From Megaleporinus macrocephalus (Eukaryota > Chordata > Actinopteri > Characiformes > Anostomidae), in contig JAJQXZ010000028.1 in NCBI GenBank assembly GCA_021613375.1, positions 82,001 through 146,000 of the forward strand: a stretch of 64,000 nucleotides of DNA. Reading direction: 5' to 3'. Positions 36,759 through 49,500 of this stretch are shown in pieces. Numbering within the stretch: position 1 is the first letter of the stretch; every line of letters begins with the position of its first letter. Made by a program: the position numbers and the translations under genes. Below the pieces are notes generated by a model. It was not told where the DNA came from, made no database searches, and worked only from the letters and a program-made list of their open reading frames with translations.

Positions 36759-39700
36759 GTCACCCACCACCTGGCACTGGTACACCACAAGGTTCCTGTG
36801 GAGGTCTCCCAGGTGTCCGCCAAGATGTCACTGATGTCATCCAGCTGATGCTTTTCTTCCTGTGTATGTTCAGGGTTAAACACATACGGTCGAGACTTGT
36901 GGAGATAAATGTGGCCGTTAAATTCATACTTGACCCTCGCCTCGACTTCACAAGCTCCTCTACTTATGTAGCTTTATGGTGCGAAAGGCCTGGTGATTCT
37001 CAGAATCTTTCAAGGTATGTTTTGGGGGATGCATTTATGGAAAGATTTGGGTGACCATAGACTGGTTTAGGTCTGTGCTTTGTGTAAGTGTATGCCAGGC
37101 TTGTTGGTAGGCGGGCAGTAAAAGTTGTTATGGGATGACATCACTTTGTAACAGATGAAACCCAAATGGACATAAAGGCATTAACTTGCTTGTAACATGG
37201 TGTGTCATGTTTGGATGACTTGGAAAACTTGGAGAACTCATAATTTATAGGATCTAGTTGTAAATGGGGTGGTTTGTTTTGCGGGGGGCGCCGGGGGAGG
37301 TTGGGGGACTGCTTTGTGATGTCTGTGATCTGTAGATATAAATAAAAAAAATAGCAAATCAACAATAACTCTGGATTTCTAGGGCTTTAAGACATTGAGC
37401 CTGCTATTCTATACCAAAGAACAGATCAAGAAAACAAATAGTTTTTCTCGTTCTTATCAAAGTTTGGCTCAGTCTCTGATCTTCTCGTACGCTGGAATTA
37501 AGAGTCAAGTTACAGTAAAGCTGCTTTTGATGACTTCATTTCCAGGAAAGCGCTGAAGAAACCCATGTTTCTGACTCATTCAGCACTTTAATGCACATAC
37601 GTGGGCTGTGGACTCCTCCCAGCCTCCTGCAAACCTTAAAACAAGCAGCTTTACGTTTCATCAAGATCACCGATAACAGAAACAGTCTGACCTCGTTACA
37701 CGGTTTCAGTACCTCAGCCACCTACAGGAAGTGTGACCTCCACGCACTTCCTTTATTGCTTTCGGTATTGGCTTGTGATTGTTTCCAATCACAACAGCTG
37801 ATCTCTTGAGCCCAGGCCAATTGTTTGACCCTCGGTTTCCTCCTGCTGTCGTATGGCTGAAGGAAATACACTGTGAAGAACATTAGGAGCAATCAGCGAG
37901 ATGAATGGTTGTTGGATTAGTGTGACGGAAGGAAGGGACCCACACTGAAACGCACACATATACAAACACACACACAGTCGCGAGCTATGTGAGAGCAGCA
38001 GGAGGCTGGAGATTAGAAAGTGAGCTGTTTCTGCACCGCAGGAGGTATTCCTGCCCGTTGTGGGGTTTAAAGCATTAGATAAAAGCCTGCTGATTTGTGT
38101 GCCGTCCCCTCTAAGCCATCGCGGGCCAAAACAAATGGCCACAAGCCTCCACAACATTCCAGCAAGCAGCCTTTGTTGCTGCCGCCTGGCCTCGGTTGAC
38201 TTGAGGAAACCTCATTCATTGTGCATACTAACGAGGTCCGAAAAGGCCTCCATTGTTTGGGCACCTTCAAAAGCCGCGAGCTTCTCCTAGAATACCCTCT
38301 GGAGTGTCCACGTTGAGCTTTTCCTCAGTGTTATGTCTCCATTGAGTGGACGGTATGCAAGGGTTTGGGTGCGCCACTGATTTTCTAAATGAGTGTATCC
38401 TCCACAGTAGAGTTTACTCAGTCCTGGTCCTGGAGATCTACCACCAGAGTGTAGCTCCATCCCTGATCTGAGATACCTGGTTCTGGAAATGAAGGCTCTT
38501 TAGGGGTACATATGAATATTAGAGTGTCCTGTGGGCCGATAAGTCTTAGGGTCTGTCCGAAATTGCCTACTTGACTACTACTCAGTAGGTGAGTGCGGCT
38601 AGTGTGTCCGAATACTCAGTAGTCCTGATTCGGGAGGTGTTTTTAAGTAGGCAAACATAACACACTGTGCTATCCCATTATTCAACTGGAGCTGTGTGTA
38701 GCTATTGCTGGTGAACTCCTGCTACCAAAGTTGGAGCTACTTGAGGTAAAAAGTGATTCAACTCCTGATTAGTCTTCTCCAAGTTACAGCTCAACACCGT
38801 CTGAGTACAGATTCAGACAAAAACGTAGCTCAGTGGGCCAAAAAGAATCTAAAATAAAGTCTGAATGAAGCTTTTAATGATTAGCGGGGCGTTTACGGTG
38901 GTGGTCTTGGTGGACGTAGTGCGTCCAAGGTCTTGTAGATACTTAACACTCGCGTACTGTCACAGCCGACTACTTTACAGCCTTGAGCAGTATTTACTGG
39001 TTCCAGGGACAGATTAAGGATAGTCTGGGCCGCGCCCCTCGTGATCAAGGGCCCTCTAATGTTATGCACTGGTTTTCTCTAGGGCCCCTTGGTAGGGGCT
39101 CTCAGAACCAGGGCCCTCTAAAATTATGCCCCCCACTTTCCCAAGACCCTTAATAGCAAGAAGTCAAAGTCAGAGCAGTTCCACAAGGCCTCGTCCATTT
39201 TTATAAGGGGCCCAAAAGCATTGGCTAAGAGGCCTGGGGTCAAAGTTCCTAAAAGTCAGAGGATCCTTAAAATGGAGGGCCCTCGGAAATAAAAATATAT
39301 TGTATCATAAATGTTGATAGGCATCGCAAAATGACCTCAAGGACCCCTGGGTGCTGGCCCCACTGGCCCGGTCAGTAATCCAGCCATGACTGGCTCCAAT
39401 CTAGTACCTACTGACTTGGTAGGCGATGTTGGACATAGCTTTAGTTTCCTGTGGCTAGATTTTATATGACTAGGATGACCAGCTACTTTGAGGCGGTTCC
39501 TCCAGTGGAGTGGATTTAACCGTACCTTGCTGAAGAAAAGCAGCTTCAGCTCATCTGAAGAAGCAGAACCCATGACTTCTTGGCTATTTTTGAATCAGTT
39601 TAGAAACTTTTTCTCGCATACCTAAGTATCAAACTCAATCCGAATTCACATCCCCTATCAGACATACGCATTGTCGTCCTAGGGCACCTTTAACGAAGCT

Positions 39701-42700
39701 GTTGGTGAACACCAAACCTACCTTGCCTGCATAAAAACCTACAAGTCAGGATTATGGTAAACTCGAATTAATGCATCCCCCAGCGGTTTCTTTCATGTGC
39801 TGCTGTCTAGTTCTGTCGGGTCTGCAGTCTCTCCTGTGACGAGCTTGTAGACAGAACGGAAGCCAGTCACTGGTGTCATGTTGTGGTTGTGAAACCGACC
39901 GAAGCCATTTCCTCTCCTACGTGCTGCTGCGCAGCCGTCCAAATGTGAGTCATGCGCGAACGGATTAAGATAAGGCCAGACAGACGAATAGCATGACATG
40001 CAGTTGAAAACGTTTTTATTTAATGACCGTGATTGTCGATTAAGATTTCGAGTGATTGTCAGCTTTCGGTTCCTATTGGCTTGAACGAGGGAGCATGCTA
40101 AAAAACAAAACAAAAGGAGAAACACTAAAACTGAGTCACCTCAGGTTCCTCAGTGCAGTCCCTATATGGTAGCCTATTGGTCTGAGCTGAAACCTGTTCA
40201 TAGAAAAACAAGCCCAAACCCAAAGCTTTGGTCATATTCTTGCTTCACAGCTTGAGGGTGTTTCTTACAGTGGTTCAACAGACCCTCGCATTGGGTTTCC
40301 GCCTTAGTCGATTAGTTGAGATGCTTCTAATGTCTGAAGTTTGCTTCTTAATTTTCACAAAATCTTGTGATCCAGGGTGACCAGACGTCCCCGGTTTTGG
40401 GGTCCCGTCCTCTGAAGTGTCCCCGTTTGTAGCTGTGAATTAAAAACACACTGGAAACTCCTAATAAAAGACCTGCAGCAGAACAGACGGTGTCTGCGAG
40501 AGCAGGCGTCTCGCATTGGGCTTGGTGTGGCCAACAGGGGGCACTGCTGCTACCTACTGACCAACTCGAAGAATTTTAGAGAATACAGCTGTGGAAACCT
40601 CCGCCAGAAGCTAGCGAGTCCACAACATCACCATAAACGTCTTTTCAGGAATACAGGGATTACAGCAGGGTGCGCTAACGGGACCTGAATTGTACTAGAG
40701 TTAGAATTCAGAGCTATTTGCTACACAGCGGAATTTGATCTCCATGCTTAAGCAAATCCATGCAGTGAAACACCCCCCCACACACTAGGGGGCAGTAAGC
40801 CTTCTTGGATGGTGGGCAGCCCTATCCACAACACCCTGGGTGCAGTTGGAGCTTAGGTGTTTTGCTCAAGGGCACTTTAGTCATATCCTGTTGGTCGAGG
40901 GGAGCAAACCATGTCCCTAACCTCCAGCCAACGACTGCCCCAACTACCAGGTGGGGGTCTGATTAGTACAAGACAGTCTACTTCAGGGGTATTTAATTAG
41001 AGTTCAGTAAGGTCCACTTTAAGGAGATTTCCTCAGGCCAAGGTCCGGACCTTCATCAATTCTAACTTATGATTCAAGGTTGATCGGTCACTCTAATCGG
41101 CCCATAGGTGTGTGTGAGTGTTTGTTGGCTATGCGATGGACTGGAGACCTGTTCAGGGTGTACCCCACCTTCACCTAATGTGCCCCTGACCCTGACTAGC
41201 AGGATAGAGCAGAAGATAATGGATGGATGGATATGAGATACATGGCTGCTTTAAATTAGTGCCACAGCCTCAGAACATATGAGACATGATGGTTTGGAGC
41301 TGCCTGTGGGAAGAATAAACATGTCTCTGTCCATTCCTGGTTGAAAAGTTGTTTTCGTCGACTAGAGCACACCGTCTCACTCGCTTTATTCTTCGGCTGC
41401 AGCTTCTCGCCTGTGTGCGCGCTACGCTCCCGAATCTGCACAGATCTGATTGGCTGAGTAGCTCAATTGGTGATTTTACTTCACACGTGATTGGTCTGTG
41501 AGGTTACTGTGCCGTAAAGCCCGTAAACTGTAAAGACAAGAAAAGTTCCGCCGGAACTTAATTAAGAATTAAATCCTTCTCAATAGTTTAGGGGTTTGGG
41601 TCCGCATTGGACAGGGTCTGGGTCCTCACCCGGACCGCGATCCGCCTATTAGTGACCTCTGGTCTACTTGAATGTAGAACTAGAGCTAGCCCGGGGCGGT
41701 GTGTTTAGGGTCTGGTTATTGGACTGTAGCCGTTGGTCCTTTCTCTGTAGCCACGCGTCTCTTTTCACTTCCAAAATATTGAATAGAAATTAGAAATATT
41801 GTTGGTGTTATTGTGAAGCAGGACAGGCCTGGGTTTTATTCCTGGCTGGGGTCTGTGTCTGTGTTTGCGGGGTCCTTTCTAGAGCCCTTTCTCTGTTACT
41901 GGGGAGATCTGGTTTTCTCTAAAGACACAGAGTCTGATGTAAAATTGTCCCCCAGGTGTGAATCTGTGTGTCTGCCCTGCGATTGACTGGTGGCCTGTCC
42001 AGGGTGTTTCCTGCCCTCCACCCAATGAGCACCCAGCATCACCCCTATGACCCAAAAGGATAAACAGCTTGGAAAATGAATGAATGAATGAATGAATCCT
42101 GGGTCCCTGAATCGTCCCTGCATACCTAGCTAGACTTAGTAAGTCTCTCTGTTTAACTGTTGAGGTTAATTAGATCCATGAACTCATACAGTTTGAGATG
42201 CTCAGCAACTGCTGCCTCGAATTCCTCCACTACTGCCTCTAAAGGCCGGCTCTGTGATTTTAATGGGTCAGCACTGGAAAAGCACTCCCGGCGCAGGACA
42301 CTCCAGCAGCTCTGGAGCAGGTCTGACGAGCAGGACGCTTAACATGCAGGACACAATGTCTCTCTCGCTGAAAACGACTGGGGAAAGCGTCTCAGTCCCT
42401 GAGGCCCTATACTGTGAACAGCCCCTCAGGCTCTACATTAGCAGCACCTGCCTGTTGGACTGTTTGTTTGTCCCTGTGTGTCTTAACTCTGGACGTTCTT
42501 TGGAAGAGGACGCTGCTGGACGGGCCACGTGGGCTGTCTGTCTTGCTCTCTGTAGGTTTTAAACTAGAGCATATGGTCCTCATCTAAAGCTGCCTGCGTC
42601 CCCCTTCAGTCCCCCCACCTCTGTCCCTTTCACCTCTTTATCTCAGTCCTGCCGTTCTCTCTTATTCTGTCACTGTGGGCTTTTTACCAACACCGCCCAC

Positions 42701-43505
42701 CCATCCGCTCCTCCATCCTCAACTTTTAACTTTACCCTCGTTTCTCTCATCTTTCCTGTTTACATTACCTTTCACCCCCCCCCCCCGCTTCTATCTCTCT
42801 CACTGTTCCCCTCTCTCTCTCTTTCTCTCTATCTTTTCTCTCTCCTTACCCTCTCTGTCCCATTCTCTCTCTCTCTCGCTTTCATTGTCTCCGTCCCCCT
42901 CTCTCGTCTCTCTCACTTTTTCTCTCACTTCTCCTCTACTGTTCTCTCTCTGTCTCATTGTCTCCGTCCCTCTCTCTCGTCTCTCTCGCTCTATCTCTCA
43001 CTTCTCCTCTACTGTGCTCCATCTTTCTCTCTGTCTCATTATCTCCGCCCCTCTCTCTCGTCTCTCTCGCTCGTTCTCTCACTTCTCCTCTACCGTGCTC
43101 TGTCTTTCTCTCTGTCTCATTGTCTCGCTCCCTGTCTCTTGTTTCTCTCTCTCTCTTTCACTATTCTCCCATTTCCCCCTTGCATTTTTGTGCCACTCTT
43201 TTTCTCTCACTCTTTCTTTTTCTTTACTACTTTCTTTTCTCTCATCTTGTTTTCTTCCTGTCTCGCTCTCATTGTCTCACACTGTTCTCTTTTTCTCTCT
43301 CTGTCTTTCTCTTTCTGTCCCCATCTTTTTTTCTCTTATGCTCTCATTGTGTACCATTGTCTCACCCTTTCTCTTTCTCACTTGCTCTCTCTCTCTCCCT
43401 TTCTTTTTTCTTCTTTCTCTCTTTTTCTCTAGTTGTCTTATCTCTCTTTTCTCTTTCTCTGTCATCGACCGCTATTTCTCTTCTTGCTCTTATTGCCCCA
43501 TTCTC

Positions 43506-43549
<44 letters not shown>

Positions 43550-46500
43550 CCCTTGTTCTCTCTGTCCCCCCAAAAGTTGACTTTGTTGGCACATGTGCAG
43601 AATCACTTGCACAGTCAATGTGGGCCCCTCAACCCAGACCTGCTGTAGTTGGTGGTCAGTAGTGTATATGTGTGGTGGGAGAGAAGGGGACTGAGGGGGA
43701 AACACTTGGACCGCTGGAGAGAACACCGTGTTCTTATGGAGCATGTCACTTTAAAGAGGGAATTTTATGGCTGATCGCCATGGTGACAGAGGCAGAGAAG
43801 ATGGTGGTACTGAACCCTGCAGCTTTAAGGCTGTCCTGCTTTAACCCCTTGAGTAACACTAGAAGTCTATAGTCCCCCAGATCTTTTCTGTAATTACATC
43901 TTTTTCTCAACCCACTGAAACCATAACCAGGTCCTTAACAAGGTCACGCAGACGTATTAGTGTGATGTAGGTCTATGAGAACCCAACGGTGTAACCTCTC
44001 CTAGATTGGATTCCAGATTTCTGTTGTTTCAGTATTTAAATATATCCTGAAGATGAACAGTTATTTAGGAAAGGAAACAATAGAAATATGGAACAAAAAA
44101 AGATGTATTTTCATTTTTGTGGATTTTAAATTTTCTACATCACTTGAACACAACAATAGAACTGCTCCAAAATAGCTTGGAAAAAAAATCTGGTTACATT
44201 AACTTACATTAACAGTAAGTATGTTTTTGTTCTCTCCTGTAAAGCTGCAATTTTGGAGGCGAATATCGAAAAAAATATCAAAATATTGAATATCGAATAT
44301 TGTGATATTATGTTTGGTGATAGTGTATCGATTCTTAAAAACACAGTATTGATACACAGATTCCTGGCAGACAGTGAATCATTGTGTGTTGTGTTTAAAC
44401 CTCTGACCACTAGACGGCAGTGTTGTAATCCATTTTCAGCTCCACTCCAACATTAACAAGCAGCACAAGGGCACAATGCTATTGTAAGCATTGACAAACC
44501 TGTTCATACAGTGGTGTGTTTTAATAGTAGGATTAGAAAAATAGCAATATATCGCTTGGCTTGCAGTATCGCAATATATCGTGATATATTGAATTGTGGT
44601 ATCATGATACATATTGTATCACCACGTTCTTGCCAATAGACAGCCAAGTTTTTGTCAATTGTTATTTTCCGACATCATATGAACACGACAGCTGGTGTTT
44701 ACATTGTGTGTGAGTTTTAATGATGAACAGACCAATAGAAATGCTTCAAAATAACTCAAAAATCTAAAAAAAATTCTGGTTCCATTGACATTCAAAGTAA
44801 AGTTGCCATATTGGAGATACGTTACTGTTTGGCAATGGAGCTTTGATCATGTGAATATGATACTAAGAACATGGACACCTCAACTAACACAACAGGTGGC
44901 AATTTGGGGGTCATTTCTCTGGTTTCTTGAAGACTCTCAATGCAACCCTGGTCTTGTTGGAAAGGACACATCATGCTCTACTGATCTGTCGAGATTGTCT
45001 TCGTTCTATCATTTCCTGATAGCTACAGTAAAAAAGTAGGAATCGTTGGTATATATGCCTCATAAACCTGGTAGAATCCTGTTTGTAGTCTGTTACGCTG
45101 ACTTGCTCTAGGGTTCTTTGGACCCCCATGTTGGACGATCATCTCAGCAAGGCCACGTAGGGTGCGTCTACAAATTTGCAAGTTTCTGTGGTCCATATCT
45201 CCCCCTGGTTCGCCCAAGGGTGTCAGTGCAGTTCAGGCTCATTGGAAACAGCAGGTCATGCTATAATGAGGTGTAGGTTTAGGCTCCGCCACAGATTTTT
45301 AAAGCCTGACTTGTTAAGCTGCTTAATGCAAAGCATTTCCTTCTCCTGTGGTTTTATTCATGAGGTCATCACTGACCAGTTGACTTTGTCTCGACTTCCG
45401 TCACATAGCTGTAACTTGGAACATGTGAAGGTTTGTTCATTTGTTTACACTTTAACCCACATCTACAAGCTTGCATGACCTTAATGAAGGTTTAGGATGT
45501 ATGTATGGAAAAGATTTGGGTGCCTATTGGCTTCTAGTGTTTTTCAACAAAACACGTCCACCACAATAGACCTGTAGCTCCAGCTTTAAACGAATAAAAC
45601 AAAGTTTGGTTGCTGATTGGCTACATTTGGGGTCTTTTTTGTTTAACCGAACCATTCATTTTATTGTAGGTGTTACTGTTCAGCGGCTACTGCGAATCAT
45701 TTAGTGACTGCTTGGGAAATGATGTGTAAGTTCTCAAGTTCTGTAAAATGAGGAATGGTTGAATACGCCTGACCTCAGCTTTGTGGAAATAATAGCACCA
45801 TCATGCAGACCAGCTCTTTTTCATCTGTTCTTTAAACAAGACTGTAAGTCATATGCTTCGGACAAGAACAACTCATTAGCCCTCTGAGACCCACGTATGG
45901 CATGTGCCATAAAACACCATTAAGTGTTTACACATGTTCCACTGAGCTGAGAGTAAAAGATACCTTAATAATAATAACATCATCATTATTATTATTATTA
46001 TTATAAATATCTTCCATCAAAATGTAATGACTTTTTTCAGCACGGTGGACAAAAATATTAACATGATAATATCCTGTTTCATCTCCCACTCCCTTCAGCC
46101 CCACCTCTAACTTAGAGAAAACACTCAGAGACCCTCTCTGATAAGCACGATTCACTCCTAGAATAATAAAAAAAAAACTGCAAAATTTCAGTTTTGCTGT
46201 TTATCTGTTTCTTGTTTGCTGTGTCTGTACTACACAGCAAAGTCACATTATTATGACCACCAGCAAATATCCAGAGTAATCGCCGTGTGCAACACAGACA
46301 GCAGCTGGACAGACTGGGAGACTCAATAAGGTCCTGGTAGGTTGTATCTGGAGCCATGCTGACCGTTCCTCAACCGTTCCTCATTTTATAGCTGGTGGAG
46401 GTAGCGTGGGGGAGGATCCATAGAGCCAATGTGGGACATTTCTAGCCGAGTGACGTGTCTCATTGTCTTGCTGAAAGATCCCATCCGCCCCAGAGAAGAC

Positions 46501-49500
46501 AATCAGCATGTATGGTGTACATGACCTGCAAGAATAGATTCAGACCAAAATCGTTTGAGAGTGTCTTCCACATGGATGAGTGGGTCCAGAGAATGCCACG
46601 AAAACATTTACCAGACCTACACGCTGCCACCGTCTAAAGTGTGAAGTGGTCATAATAATGTGACTCGATGGTGTATCAGTGTAAACTTAAGTATGAATTT
46701 CAACTGCCATGTATCCCAGAAGCTCCTGCTGTTACAAAGTTGGCAAAAAGCACAAAGTATGCTAAGAAAACAGCCAATCGGATCTTTTTAAATAAAAATA
46801 GCAGCCTTAAGGTTTTTGTAACTGGTCTTTCATTTTTTTGTATTTCATTTCTCTTTCTCAACTCTTTTGTCCTGTCTTGTGTGTTCACAGCTACAGAGCA
46901 GCTTTTTGGAAGGGCCGGCTTGCCAGAAAAGTCTAGGAGAAGCCCCCTGCAGACGCTCTACGACGGTGATCAGGTGATTATTTTACTCTGTCAGCAAGAT
47001 GGTGCCATTGCCAGCTAGAGGTGCAAGAAGATTGCAATATTAATATTATGTTTTTCTAAATTAAAAGTTAATCATTAAAGTCAACTCAAGTTCATTTATG
47101 TAGTGCTTTTTACAACTATGCTGTCACTAGTAGAAGTTTGAAAACATGAAGTCACAGCATGTATCCCTCTATGAGCAAGCCAGAGGAAGAAACTGGAGGA
47201 AGAAACCTTGAGAAGAACCAAGACTCCCAAGTGGAGACCCATCCTCCTCTGGTCAAACAGTATTTACAGTTTATTAATAAGCTAAATTCAAAATAGAACT
47301 AAAAGAGTCTCTGTTTGAAGTCTGGATGGTAAAAGGCAGTCTCAGTCTTTGTGGAAAGTGGGAGTGAGCTGAAACAGTCCCATCATAACTCAATGCTGGT
47401 ATGTCTGGAGGACACAGTGATGCAGTTGAGGGTGTAGCAGATGGCACGATTGAAAAGGAGACCTGGTTGGTCCAGGTGAAGAGGGAGCCCTGATGGTCAG
47501 TCTTCCAACAGTATTCAGCAGGACAGGAGGACGGTTAATAAAGACAATTAAAGACTTGCGGCAGACACTGGTTTATTTTGTGTTATGATTAAACCCCTGA
47601 CCACTAGATAGCAGTGTTACACTCTTCGACCCCAGCGTAAACTGGTAGCGTCAGGGCACATCATTTACATAAGCATTAGCAAACCTATACATATAGTGTT
47701 TTGCTTTGATATCATGAAAGTTAGATGTTGAAAGTTGTGACATTTTGTTTGGTAACAGTATTGCAATATATTCTAATATATCGAATCAGAACCCCTGTAC
47801 TGTGATATGTGATATTGTGATATATCATATCACCGGGTTCTTACCAGTACATAGCACTATTACCAGCTTTGTCACTATTATAATCTGGAACTTGTTATAT
47901 TTAGTTTCATACTCAGTCAAAATGAATTAGTTCAGCCAAGTTTGGTTTGCTTCTTTAGTTTTACACTGAAACTACTATTAACAAAGCCTAATATGCATAA
48001 CAAGAGATAGAAGCGTATACCCTACCATTCAGCATTGCACTTGCCTAAATCATTTACATTTAGGATATTTAGCAGATGCTCTTATACAGAGTGACTTACA
48101 TAAGTGCTTTGTGTTCAGACAGAGTGTGTATCTCTAGCTACTACAGACAGGTTTAAGCCCAAACAACCCTTGAGCTTAAACACTGCCAGAAACGAGGGCC
48201 AATACTGATACCTAGAGAGAAGCCACCAAAACACAAGGTTAGATACAGTACAAGTGCAATACCTAGTTAATAGTTAATACCTAGTTATACCCAACCAGCA
48301 TTCCTATCTAGATAAAAGAGTTACGTGTAGCAAGTGCAATATGATTAATTCCAGTACTTCAGTAGATTAGAGCTTAGAAGTGCTTCACGAAGAGACCGCA
48401 GTCTTCAGTCTGCATTTGAAGACCACAAGAGAGTGTCAGCTGTTTGGACATCCAATGGAAGTTCATTCCACCATCTGGGCTCCAGGACAGAGAAGAGTTT
48501 TGTCGCTTGTCTTCTATGCATCTCAAGGAATAGCTGGTCAAGCTGAGCTGTACTTGAAGCTTAAAGGTCTTGACGACTTTTAACCATTGCCATAAGCTAA
48601 GGAGGAGCTGGTCCCTGGTGCGAGTGCAGCAGTGGAGTGACGTGAGTGAATCTGGGAGGACTAAAGACGAGCCGAGCTGCTTAATACATTCAGGAACCAA
48701 AATAGAACTGCAATCTCAGTTATAACTTCTTTGCTTTCTCTCCATGTTTTAATGGTTTCGAGTTGCTTCAGGGAGGGAACTCTGGTTTTACGCTAAGCTC
48801 CGAGGACACATTCCTCAGGCTCTGCTTATGAAGGGACTGTCTTGAGGACAGGGGGAAAAGTAGAGTTCCAAAGAAAATAAAACCCCAAGCCCCTTTACAT
48901 TCCAGAAGGACCACCCCCCTCAACCCCCTGCCCACCATCTCCACCGCTGGAGGAAGGCAGCGTTGTGCCGTGGTTGAACTCAAACCGTTAAAAAACATAT
49001 GAGAACTGACACAACAACATGCCACATGTGGTCCTCAAGCTCAGCGTTCCTACAAGCTAGAACTCTCAGGGGCTGCATATATTTGCATTGAATTGTGTTT
49101 CGCAACAAAACTGCTTCACTTATTCTTCAGACTGGAAGACAGAAAGTAGGTTTACAAGTCATCAAGCTACTCCTGAATCATCAAGCTACTCCTGAATCAT
49201 CAAGCTACTCCTGAATCATCAAGCTACTCCTGAATCTGAATAGGAATGATTGGTGATCATTGTGTTTTTTCCATTCTATAAAGCCTGAAATCTTGTTTTT
49301 TATGAATTGCAGGGCTGTGTTTGGTGTTTTCATGGCCATTGCAAAGATTTAGGTTAAGATGGTGATGCATGTTTAATGATTGGACTTTGATAAGCATTTT
49401 ATCATATCATATATTTACATTCTATGGCCATGAGTATGCAGACACCACTCCTGATTACATTAGCTCAGGTGTTTCAGCCACACCCATTGTTATCAGGTGT

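Larger units (their letters stand above)
11336..46890 (+). other. chst13: chst13 intron 1 (35.6 kb)
   Basis: GTGAGT donor to TTCACAG acceptor, phase 1. The interior is mostly transposon and tandem-repeat DNA, listed separately, separated by AT-rich unique stretches. I see no further exon needed for chst13, since exons 1 and 2 join in frame. Confidence 0.8.

Noticed and set aside
42675..43662. 301- and 234-codon + strand frames rich in Ser, Leu and Phe
   Set aside because: They are translations of the CT-rich tract, where stops are rare by composition. All frames look the same and no domain is present.
44253..44456. Frame with [20 protein letters not shown], similar to one on the - strand at 25070-25471
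   Set aside because: The similarity comes from two copies of the same dispersed repeat; other copies break the frame, so it is not a shared gene.
49159..49234. CRISPR-like array of 19-bp repeats
   Set aside because: Units abut with no spacers, and this is animal nuclear DNA; it is a plain tandem repeat.
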